From assembly GCA_021014325.1 (NCBI GenBank), contig CM037476.1:13118827-13182826 (forward strand): a stretch of 64,000 nt of DNA, read 5' to 3'. Origin of the DNA: Plazaster borealis. Its lineage: Eukaryota; Echinodermata; Asteroidea; Forcipulatida; Labidiasteridae. The position numbers and the translations under genes are program-made. Positions 54,801 to 64,000 of the stretch are shown here, piece by piece (position 1 is the stretch's first letter; each line of letters opens with the position of its first letter). The notes beneath the pieces were generated by a model. That model was given only the letters and a program-made list of their open reading frames with translations, was not told the DNA's origin and searched no databases.

Positions 54801-56860
54801 GCCTGTAGCTCCAGCCTGTAGCTCCAGCCCAGGCTCCAGCCTTGTAGCTCCAGCCTGTAGCTCCAGCCTGTAGCTCCAGCCTGTAGCTCCAGCCCAGTAG
54901 CTCCAGCCTGTAGCTCCAGCCTGTAGCTCCAGCCCAGTAGCTCCAGCCTGTAGCTCCAGCCTGTAGCTCCAGCCCAGGCTCCAGCCTGTAGCTCCAGCCT
55001 GTAGCTCCAGCCTGTAGCTCCAGCCTGTAGCTCCAGCCCAGTAGCTCCAGCCTGTAGCTCCAGCCTGTAGCTCCAGCCTGTAGCTCCAGCCCAGGCTCCA
55101 GCCTGTAGCTCCAGCCTGTAGCTCCAGCCTGTAGCTCCAGCCTGTAGCTCCAGCCTGTAGCTCCAGCCTGTAGCTCCAGCCTGTAGCTCCAGCCCAGGCT
55201 CCAGCCCAGTAGCTCCAGCCCAGGTAGCTCCAGCCCAGCTCCAGCTCAGCTCCAGCTCCAGCCTGTAGCTCCAGCCCAGTAGCTCCAGCCTGTAGCTCCA
55301 GCCTGTAGCTCCAGCCTGTAGCTCCAGCCTGTAGCTCCAGCCTGTAGCTCCAGCCCAGGCTCCAGCCTGTAGCTCCAGCCTGTAGCTCCAGCCTCCAGCT
55401 CCAGCTCCAGCCTGTAGCTCCAGCCCAGCTCCAGCCTGTAGCTCCAGCCTGTAGCTCCAGCCCAGGCTCCAGCCTGTAGCTCCAGCCTGTAGCTCCAGCC
55501 CAGTAGCTCCAGCCTGTAGCTCCAGCCTGTAGCTCCAGCCTGTAGCTCCAGCCTGTAGCTCCAGCCCAGCAGCTCCAGCCCAGTAGCTCCAGCCTGTAGC
55601 TCCAGCCCAGTAGCTCCAGCCCAGGCTCCAGCCTGTAGCAGTCACCAGCCTGTAGCTCCAGCCTGTAGCTCCAGCCCAGGCTCCAGCCTGTAGCTCCAGC
55701 CTGTAGCTCCAGCCTGTAGCTCCAGCCCAGGCTCCAGCCTGTAGCTCCAGCCTGTAGCAGCCCAGCCTGTAGCTCCAGCTCCAGTAGCTCCAGCCTGTAG
55801 CTCCAGCCCAGGCTCCAGCCCAGGCTCCAGCCTGTAGCTCCAGCCTGTAGCTCCAGCCTGTAGCTCCAGCCTGTAGCTCCAGCCTGCAGCTCCAGCCTGT
55901 AGCTCCAGCCTGTAGCTCCAGCCTGTAGCTCCAGCCCAGGCTCCAGCCTGTAGCTCCAGCTCCAGCTCCAGCCCAGTCACCCAGCCTGTAGCTCCAGCCC
56001 AGCTCCAGCCTGTAGCTCCAGCCCAGTAGCTCCAGCCTGTAGCTCCAGCCTGTAGCTCCAGCCCAGTAGCTCCAGCCTGTAGCTCCAGCCCAGTAGCTCC
56101 AGCCTGTAGCTCCAGCCTGTAGCTCCAGCCCAGGCTCCAGCCTGTAGCTCCAGCCTGTAGCCTCAGCCTGTAGCTCCAGCCCAGGCTCCAGCCTGTAGCT
56201 CCAGCCTGTAGCTCCAGCCTGTAGCTCCAGCCTGTAGCTCCAGCCTGTAGCTCCAGCCTGTAGCTCCAGCCTGTAGCTCCAGCCTGTAGCTCCAGCCTGT
56301 AGCTCCAGCTCCAGTAGCTCCAGCCTGTAGCTCCAGCCTGTAGCTCCAGCCTGCAGCTCCAGCCCAGTAGCTCCAGCCTGTAGCTCCAGCCCAGGCTCCA
56401 GCCTGTAGCTCCAGCCTGTAGCTCCAGCCTGTAGCTCCAGCCTGTAGCTCCAGCCTGTAGCTCCAGCCCAGCTCCAGCCTGTAGCTCCAGCCTGTAGCTC
56501 CAGCCTGTAGCTCCAGCTCCAGGCTCCAGCCTGTAGCTCCAGCCTGTAGCTCCAGCCCAGCTCCAGCCCAGTAGCTCCAGCCTGTAGCTCCAGCCCAGGC
56601 TCCAGCCTGTAGCTCCAGCCCAGGCTCCAGCCCAGGCTCCAGCCTGTAGCTCCAGCCCAGTAGCTCCAGCCCAGCTCCAGCCTGTAGCTCCAGCCTGTAG
56701 CTCCAGCCTGTAGCTCCAGCCCAGTAGCTCCAGCCTGTAGCTCCAGCCTTGTAGCTCCAGCCTGTAGCTCCAGCCTGTAGCTCCAGCCTGTAGCCAACAG
56801 TTTGTAGTTTCCAGCTTGTATGTTCATGTTTGCAGTTTCAAGTTTGCAGTTTGGAGTTTG
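51900..56860. repeat. 4.8-kb minisatellite, 13-bp unit
   Basis: Core 51952-56793 is TGTAGCTCCAGCC repeated several hundred times, mixed with shorter CAGGCTCCAGCC, CAGCTCCAGCC and CAGTAGCTCCAGCC forms. Strongly C-rich on the plus strand. Edges decay into TTTGTAGTTTCCAG (51935-51975, 56795-56815) and GTTTGCAGTTTGGAG (56829-56858), showing the likely ancestral motif. No stop codon occurs in one minus frame for 1582 codons, simply because the 13-bp unit has none in any frame. Confidence 0.97.
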
Positions 56861-56974
56861 TGCAAGCCCTATCCCGTAAGATCTTCTTCTTTGTAGAGTG
56901 TAAGATCTTCTCTTGAAGTTGTGATATTTTCATTATTAAATCACTTTTTTCATCTGTGGAATTTTGTTTGAATT

Positions 56975-58262
56975 CTTTTTTGCATCTGAGATCTACCCGT
57001 CAACAAGTAGATGTCTTGACTGGCCTACAGTAAAGGAGCTGCACTCTCCAGCAAGGTAAATTCCGAAATAAAGAATTAACGAAAGTTAGTTTTTGGTTAT
57101 TAAAACTGTCCATGCCACTTACTTGATTAGTTTCATTCTGGGGATTCAGTGATAAAAAAGCTCATACCAGCACCAATCGTCAAGAGAACTCTTTGCGGCA
57201 TTTGAGATGCCGCCTCATATGTCTGTTGCTTATCTTGATTGCAATGGCCAAAAGAATCCTGATATGCACGAGTTCCCGAGAACTTTTTTTCGCCGTTTTC
57301 ATTTTGGTTGTATTCAGTTTTGCTTGAGGTTTACACCAAATTCTCTGGTAAAGCAATTTTTCTGAAACTGACTGTTTTAATCGTTTATTTGTGTTGCATC
57401 TGAGGCTCACCATCTCGAAAGAGCAAAGTGATCTACCTGCAACAAGCAGATGTCTTGACTGGCATATAGTAAAGGAGCTGCACTCTATCCAGCAAGGTAA
57501 ATTCCTAAATAAAGAAATAACAAAAGTTAGCTTTTGATTATTAAAATTGTCCATGCCACTTACTTGATTAGTTTCATTCTGGGGACTCAGTGATAAGAAA
57601 GCTCATACCAGCACCAATTGTCAAGAGAACTCTTTGCGGCATTTGAGATGCCGCCTCATATGTCTGTTGCTTATCTTAATGGCAACAGCCAAAAGAGTCC
57701 TGATATGCACGAGTTTCCAAGAACTTTTCTTGGCTGTTTTCATTTTGTTGTATTCAGTTTTGCTTGAAGTTTACACCAACTTCTCAGGTAAAGCAATTTT
57801 TCTGAAACTGACTGTTTTAATCGTTTGTTTGTGTTGCATCTGAGGCTGACCATCTCGAAAGGGCAAAGTGATCTACCCGCAATAAGCAGATGTCTTGACT
57901 GGCCTATAGTAAAGGAGCTGCACTCTCCAGCAAGGTAAATTCCTAAATAAAGAAATAACAAAATTTAGCTTTTGATTATTCAAATTGTCCATGCTACTTT
58001 CTTGATTAGTTTCATTCTGGGGACTCAGTGATAAGAAAGCTCATACCAACACCAATCGTCAAGAGAACCCCTCAAATTTGTGTTGCTTATTTTTATTGCA
58101 AAAATATAAACAATCCTGAAACGCACGATTTTCTCAGAACTTCTTTCGCTATTTTTAGTTTTCTGTATTCATTTTTGCTTGAATTAAAAAAGCTGCACTC
58201 TCCAGCAATTTTAATTCCCGAAAAGAAATAACAAAAGATAACATTTTCCATGCCACTTACTT
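56975..58262. repeat. Tandem units of about 440 bp
   Basis: CCATGCCACTTACTTGATTA recurs at about 57111, 57552 and (changed) 57989. Each unit holds GATCTACCYGCAAYAAGCAG, AGTAAAGGAGCTGCACTCTC, CAGCAAGGTAAATTC and a pyrimidine-rich TCGTTTRTTTGTGTTGCAT. A truncated unit ends at 58262. The homologous segment 51775-51897 lies on the other side of the minisatellite. Confidence 0.85.
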
Positions 58263-58264
58263 GA

Positions 58265-58530
58265 AAAGGTCAAGGTCTAGGTCACGATGGTGAGTTATAA
58301 CTAAATGGTTTCCGGATTGTAACTTGAGTTACAAAGGGTATTTGGACATGTAACTTGGGTGGAGGGTTGCTCTTAGAGAAAGGAAAGTTGTTTTGGGGCT
58401 GAATAAGGTCAAAGGTCCAGGTCTTTGTGTTGAGTCATAGCTATCTGGTTTCCGGACCTTAATTTAAGTGGGGGGTTGCTCTTAGAGAAAGGAAAGTTGG
58501 GATTGTTTTGTGGTTGAAAAGGTCAAAGGT
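58265..58530. repeat. Tandem duplication, about 140 bp
   Basis: AAGGTCAAGGTCTAGGTC / AAGGTCAAAGGTCCAGGTC, then GGTTTCCGGA and GGGTTGCTCTTAGAGAAAGG, AAAGTTG twice. Confidence 0.8.
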
Positions 58531-59239
58531 GATGAGTTCAATTTCACAGGTTAAATGTGAAGGTCACAATGCTTGGGTATACAAACATGGTTTGGTGATA
58601 TTTTGCGGTAGCTACAACATAAGGGCTGAGGGGTATCAACAGCATCGCTGTTATTTTTGAGTGATTGACATTCATTAATAGTTTGGAGACTTTCAGATCA
58701 AAACGTAAGCCACGCAGGCTGATGGAACTACATTTAAAGTGTCCTTTGTGTGGTGATGATAACAAGTCTGATCTGTTCAGTGAGGTCTGCATCAGTAGGC
58801 CACAACACTCCACCAATTATCATAGAACAGGACAAGAAATGAATGCATAGTCAGAGTATTGGTCAGGCTCAATCCAGATTGGATATCCAGCAGAGGCAAA
58901 CAATTTTAAAATCACGGAGCAGTTTGTACATGTAGGGTAAACTTTCCTCTGTTTGAGTTTAGTGACCAAATGTAAAAATACTTGATTTGGTTGGACGTGG
59001 TCACTGACCTCTGACCTCTGGCCAGTCCCTCCCACTACTATTGTGGGCAAAATAGTCACAGACAGTGTTCATGTTTTGTTTGATCAACCATATACAATGT
59101 ACATGAAATAACAAACCTGTGAAAAGTTGGGCTTAATCTGTTGTGTGAGTCAGAGGAGATAGTGAAAACCATGCACAATTTTCAGCATGTAAACACATTT
59201 TCCTTAACACATTGTCCCGAATTTTATTTCATTTCAGTC

Positions 59240-59366
59240 TGGTGTTTGGAGTTTGACGGCGGAGTTTGACGGCTGGAGTTTGGCGACTGGAACTTGGTGG
59301 CTGGAGTTTGGCGGCTGGAGTTTGGCGGCTGGAGTTTGGCGGCTGGAGTTTGACGGCTGGAGTGAG
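59240..59366. repeat. 14-bp minisatellite
   Basis: GGCTGGAGTTTGGC about seven times, edges GTTTGGAGTTTGACGG. It abuts the LINE remnant at 59366. The GGCTGGAG core equals the complement of the CTCCAGCC core of the 52-57 kb array. Confidence 0.88.
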
Positions 59367-60125
59367 AAGTCATCGAACACTGCATCGACGATGTCGGAAC
59401 ATGGATGAATCAGAACTTTCTCAAGCTAAATGATGCAAAAAACTGAATTCAGGATTCTAGGTTTCGAACAGCAAATTAGGAAAGTCAATATTGAACATTA
59501 GAGTTGGTGATGCTCACATTGAGCCTTCCACTAATGTTCGTAATTTAGGTGTGATGTTTGATGACTCAGCTATGACAATGGAAAGCCAGGTGACAGCAAT
59601 ATCTAAGGCTGTTTTTATGTCAATTAGGAATATTGGCAGAATACCGGATCACCTCACAAGGGATGCTGCCAAAACCATTGTCCATGCTTTTATAACATCC
59701 AGATAGATTCATGCAACTCGCTTATATGGAATTAACAGCATACACCTCTCGTCTTCAACGGCTACAGAATATCGCGGCAAGGATGATCACGTACACCAAG
59801 AAAACAGACCTCATCACACCCGTGTTTGCCGACTTGCACTGGCTCCCCATCCAACAAGGAGTTAAACATAAACTGTGCCTCATTATTTTCAAGATTTTAC
59901 GAGGTGATGCCCCAGCATATTGAAGTGATCTTGTGCGATTATATGCCCCAGGGCATCGTGGCTTACGGTCTGCACAACAAAAACTCCTTCAGGAAAAAAT
60001 GGCGAATCATCAATGGGGGAGAGAAGTTTTGGAACTCCCTACCTGAAACTGTGAAACTTTCAAATTCACTTGGCATATTCAAGAACAGTTTAAAATCCTA
60101 TCTGTATAAAGAAGCATTTGGTTAA
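59366..60125 (+). mobile_element. LINE ORF2 C-terminal remnant (CR1/L2-like)
   Basis: Across frames: WMNQNFLKLND, IEPSTNVRNLGVMFDD, SIRNIGRIPDHLTRDAAKTI, LQRLQNIAARMITYTKK, DLHWLPI, FWNSLPETVKLSNSLGIFKN, ending SYLYKEAFG. Order and motifs match the end of CR1/L2-type ORF2. A stop after ITSR (59704-59706) and at least two frameshifts kill it. Confidence 0.82.
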
Positions 60126-60179
60126 CTCTATTTCTACTTATGTAATGCTACTTTCTCTTTTATGTTGGTTGTTTTGCAG

Positions 60180-60625
60180 AAAAGAAATGCAAAAAATAAA
60201 AAAACGACCCCCCCAAAAATGCGACAAAAAAAAATACGACGTTAAACAAAAAAATAAGATTAAAAAAAAGAAACGTAACGAAAAAAACATTGTTTTAAGT
60301 TTTTAAAAATCTGACAAAAGGTAGCACATATGGAACACCATAGGCTTGTCGCTGGCTGAAATGAGCTGTACTTAGGGTCAAAGTTCAACCTCCTCCGCGA
60401 AAAAAAATGTGGCGCATCAAAACAAATGCGGGGGGGTGGAGAAATGCGACCAAAAAAATGAGACGGGGGAAAAAAAATGCAACAGGAAACAAAATTGACA
60501 GAAAACGAATGCCACAGAAATAAAAATGAGACGGGAAAAAAGCAACAGGAAAAAAATGTGACCGTAAAAAAAATGCGACTGAAAAAATGCGAAGCAAAAA
60601 AAATGCGACGGTAACAAAAACGGAA
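60180..60625. repeat. Low-complexity ATGCGAC-A(n) stretch
   Basis: Very A-rich on the plus strand with irregular repeats of AAAAATGCGAC and AAAAAATGCGAC spaced 15-30 bp. Follows the LINE end at 60125, so it may descend from its 3' tail. Confidence 0.7.
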
Positions 60626-60851
60626 CAAAGGTGAACACCATAGTCACCTATCCTGGGGTGGTGTACCTTAAAAATTAGCTGACAAAGGAAGTCCTCCTTG
60701 TTCTCTGTTCAAACTTCCAACTTGACCCAAAAAGTCAGTGTTAAGGGCAGGGCTCAGGACTAGCAGTCCATAAGGGACACTCAGCTTTTCCACTTGACCC
60801 ACTAGAATAATTGGTCGTAAGGAAGTAGGTTGTGGGGAAAACCCCTTAAAA

Positions 60852-61140
60852 CGGTTACACCCCTATGTTCCGACACCCCTATGTTCTGACAACCCTGGTG
60901 TATTTTCCTAACCCTAACCCTAACCCTAACCCTAACCCTAACCCTAACCCTAACCCTAACGCTAACGCTAACCCTAACCCTAACCCTAACCCTTACGCTA
61001 ACCCTAACTCTAACCCTAACCCTAACGCTAACGCTAACGCTAACCCTAACGCTAACGCTAACCCTAACCCTAACCCCATGTAAATCATGAGGGGTTGTCG
61101 GAACATAGGGGTGTCGGAATATAGGGTTGTTGGAATATAG
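60852..61140. repeat. Inverted repeats enclosing the telomere-type array
   Basis: Left: TTACACCCCTATGTTCCGAC, ACCCCTATGTTCTGACAACC. Right: GGGTTGTCGGAACATAGGGG, TGTCGGAATATAGGGTTGTT. Each arm has two to three tandem copies of a 16-18 bp word (ACCCCTATGTTCCGAC and its complement), pointing inward to the CCCTAA array. Confidence 0.9.
60906..61078. repeat. Interstitial telomere-type repeat (CCCTAA)n
   Basis: About 28 hexamers CCCTAA (TTAGGG on the other strand), with CGCTAA, CTCTAA and CCTTACG variants clustered in the second two-thirds. TTAGGG is the usual metazoan telomere repeat. Both neighbours continue inside the window, so it is internal. Confidence 0.95.
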
Positions 61141-64000
61141 AGCAGTCACCCTTAAAACAATGGGTTTACAAAGGTATTGTTGTAATTCGCTTGTCAATAG
61201 ATTAACTTCACTAATAATTATAATTTTACTAAAAATTTATGTTACTTTTCTGGGGAACATATGGACATATCCATTAACTTTGGTCAGCAATTTTGAGAGC
61301 TCTCATTGTGGGAACCTTTGATAAGGAATTTGGGTGAGGTTCTGCAATGGCTTTTAAATCTAGAAGACAAAAATTTAGTAATTCTATAAAATATATTATG
61401 GAGGAAAATTTCCATTTCCTGACATAACTGTAGGGAACCCAAGTGCGCCCTCAGTGTTCAAGTAACTGATCCAACTTTGTGATTAGCATAATTTATTTTA
61501 AAAAAAGGTTGTTTGGGGTCGCGACCTTTGGGCTCACTCTCTTTTTCATTTTAGCTTTGAGCAAGAGAGAGCTCATTTATTTTTTGTCAAGGTATTTCTC
61601 TCTATTTTGTCAGAGCTATGCTCCATATAATATTTATCTGGGAGGGATAAGCTCATATAGTTATCTGTGAGTATTGTTCTGTATCAAATCATCATTTCAT
61701 TCCAGAAATATTGTCATGTTTAGGTCTGATTGAATCATTGTAAACTTGTGTGTGGCCAGGGTCCTTTTGTGTTGACCTTTTGCCCTTAATATAAGTGACT
61801 GTGCTGTGCATTGTGTATACAACTATATTGTGTATTGTGTGCTATAGTATTGGAGGATTAAAATCAGTACAGGAGATTATTTTATATGTTTGATGTCATA
61901 TGTCAGTGTTCAAGTATTTGATCCAACTTTGTGATTAGCATAATTTATAATAAAAAGTTCTGTTTGGGGTCGTGTCCTTTGGGCTCACGCTCTTTTCCAT
62001 TTTGTCTCTACAAATGGCATCTTAGACAGGATTGTATTTGCCATTTTTCTACATTTTTCAATATTGCTACTCAATACGCTTTTTTAACATTGAGTTGAAT
62101 ATTTGAATATTATTATGTCGGTTTTTACCCGGATTTAAATCCTGGTCTATAGGTTTTCTCCTGAGGATTGATGTAATCGTTTTCGTCGCGAACAATGGAT
62201 GCGATGGTCACCATCTAGCTTTTGCCTTCCCTGCATCAACCTGAGGACTTCATCAACGGATATATTTTGTTTAAATTGTATGTTGTGCTACTTGAATTGT
62301 AAAGTTCCATTTATGGAATTTTATGTAATATTTGACATTTTTATGCAAGCTATTTTGCAGATCTGTTTTACTTTTTGAAGGCAGTTGTGTCCCTTGTGGA
62401 TCTTTTAAACATTAATTATTCTTATAAACAGATAATTTTAGAGCCAGTGGTAGGCCTGTGCTTTTGGATCAAGTGTTTTTATGTCAAATAGATTTTTTGT
62501 TGCACACATATTAATGTGAAAACTTAAGGTTTTCAGCTAACTGCATTTTTCTTATACATTTTACACCTGTGAAAAGGGTGTATTTACACTTTATGACATT
62601 TTGTGCATTTAAATTGCCTTGGCATACTGTGTAACATTTAACAAGTCTTTGTAAGACTATGTCAGTTGGAAATTTTTGAGTCGCAATTTGTACTTTTTGT
62701 TTACAGTAAGGTTAGACAAATTTTGCATTTGTATTTTTATTGTCTGTATGTGCGCAGACTGTTTTGTATGGTCAATGATTTATGCCTCTTATTGTATTTT
62801 AATAAGTCATATTTTGTGCGTACATTGCTAGTATTTCATTTCAATAATGTATGTGCCAGACAATATTTCAAAGTCAAACGGTGTTTAAGCTTAAATCATT
62901 TTGAGTGCCTTCACAAATTGTTTACGTGAAGAGGATGAAGATGCTTGTCCTGTTAATACAAATGTGGTCAATAGCATCAAAGCTGCATAGATGCTAGATT
63001 TTCTATTATTCAAGTGTTCTGAAAATTTGAATGCAGACAGGGTTGATAAATTGCAGTCACCTGACCCAGTTACTTTTTCTCCTTCGATTTCTTGTATGAA
63101 AGATTTACTTTTTGAGGAGGCTGAGCTGCTTACTATTAAGCCAGTTGTTCTTGAAGCTGCTAGTTTTTGTAATGTAGAGGTGGCATGAGAATTAAGTTTT
63201 TGTCTCTCCTACTGTGAGTGTTTTAAGTGATAGCCACCATGTCAGCTTCAATGGCCACTCATTTAGTTTGCCAGATGGCAAAGCGAAGGAAAAAGTAGGG
63301 AAGTTTCCCTTGTATTTAGGGGTTGCAATTTATTCTCACATGTATGTACCTGTTTTGGCAGTCCTGGTGACCATGAGTAGGCCCACAGTATATTTTATCT
63401 GGGGCCAGTTGCCAAATGCCATTACTTAATTTGTGGAATATATTAACAGAGGAGTCCCGCATATTACCGGTGCCAGCTCAAGCTGCCTCTGATCCACATA
63501 TTGGTGTCAGCTCTTGTGAAAGAGATAGGATGTTTTTGCCGCACCATCAGTTGTGTAGGCCCTACTCCTTTTCATTGTATGAAGTTCAAGTTTCCTTGTA
63601 TGTTTTTGTACAACTGTTACTGTACATGCTATTGAAAATTTGGCATAATGACATTATGTGCATGTATAGTGTATTGACTTTTGGATCTGTATAATCTCAT
63701 GATTGTGGAGTTGCTTTTATTCAGGTTTATATCCTGACTCGTCAAAGTTTGGTTCATGGAGATAGTTGTGATGTACATGTATTTATCTTTCACAATCTTT
63801 GTGGTATGGGAATTTGATGATGTCTGATTTTGCATTTCTAAATTTGTTCCCTAAGAACATGTAATGGTATTGCCATCAGAGTGTGTGTAGTGACGGAATT
63901 GTGGGTTACTAATTTTAGTGTAGTTGCTAAATGAAATATTTTTGTCAGCAGTTTTGTAGTTTGGTGTAATCCAACTGTTTGTGCTCACCAATAATGGGAT
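61141..64000. other. AT-rich, unassigned
   Basis: Direct repeat pair at 61.4-62.0 kb. Plus-strand open frames at 62666-62929 and 62991-63188 (ending SFCNVEVA) lie close together and almost in register with one stop between, but neither resembles a family I know. No splice pattern or RT motif seen. Could be the decayed end of a retroelement or a 3' UTR. Confidence 0.4.
61440..62005. repeat. Direct repeat pair, about 110 bp, 470 bp apart
   Basis: CAGTGTTCAAGTAACTGATC, CAACTTTGTGATTAGCATAA and TTTGGGGTCGCGACCTTTGG, GCTCACTCTCTTTTTCATTT at 61448-61555, again with few changes at 61904-62010. Confidence 0.8.

Noticed and set aside
52079..56827. 1582-codon minus-strand open frame, and shorter frames at 53032-53442 and 55642-55980
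   Set aside because: The frames are the 13-bp satellite read through; no stop exists in the unit in any minus frame. No start context, no non-repeat domain, same on overlapping frames.
57180..57961. Minus-strand frames CSSFTIGQSRHLL and similar
   Set aside because: Same 440-bp tandem unit read twice; no domain recognised.
60802..61197. Open frames with RVRVRV and NPNPNP repeats
   Set aside because: Translation of the CCCTAA array.

Overview
The window reads as a piece of an animal nuclear genome, most likely a marine deuterostome and probably an echinoderm (sea star is my best guess). Coding sequence is a small fraction. Genes are split into short GT-AG exons by multi-kilobase AT-rich introns, and the rest is dense with tRNA-derived SINEs, short terminal-inverted-repeat elements (MITEs), decayed LINE ends and minisatellites. 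The taxon is inferred from the look of the dispersed repeats, not from a marker gene.

Two genes are supported. (1) Holocarboxylase synthetase (HLCS, biotin-protein ligase) lies on the minus strand from 42842 (first ATG) to 2815 (stop). Eleven exons with matching splice phases give 2745 nt, i.e. 914 residues. The N-terminal regulatory half is in exons 1-5. The catalytic half is in exons 6-11, with the biotinyl-AMP loop, the KWPND lysine motif and a complete C-terminal cap. (2) On the plus strand, 45615-49764, three phase-compatible exons encode part of an SLC43-family membrane transporter. The first two helices, the loop exon after NMQ and everything after helix 7 are not visible. The loop before helix 7 carries a 13-residue Ser/Pro/His repeat. 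The two genes are divergent, with about 2.8 kb between the HLCS start and the first recognised SLC43-like exon. Nothing suggests a shared pathway.

Layout: 1-2.8 kb is HLCS 3' flank with a SINE and a 527-bp tandem duplication. 2.8-42.8 kb is HLCS, whose introns hold several MITE families (some inserted in one another), SINEs of two types, non-LTR retrotransposon remnants, a kinase-like exon fragment, an 18-bp palindromic satellite (17.5-18.4 kb) and a GC-rich insert splitting a SINE (30.2-31.0 kb). 42.8-45.6 kb is the HLCS promoter area and a ~195-bp tandem repeat. 45.6-49.8 kb is the SLC43-like gene. 51.9-56.8 kb is a 4.8-kb, 13-bp minisatellite, followed by ~440-bp tandem units to 58.3 kb. 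59.2-60.1 kb is a short 14-bp array and a LINE end. 60.9-61.1 kb is an interstitial telomere-type (CCCTAA) array inside inverted repeats. 61.1-64 kb is AT-rich and unassigned.

The very long open frames over the satellites are by-products of repeats lacking stop codons and are not annotated as genes.
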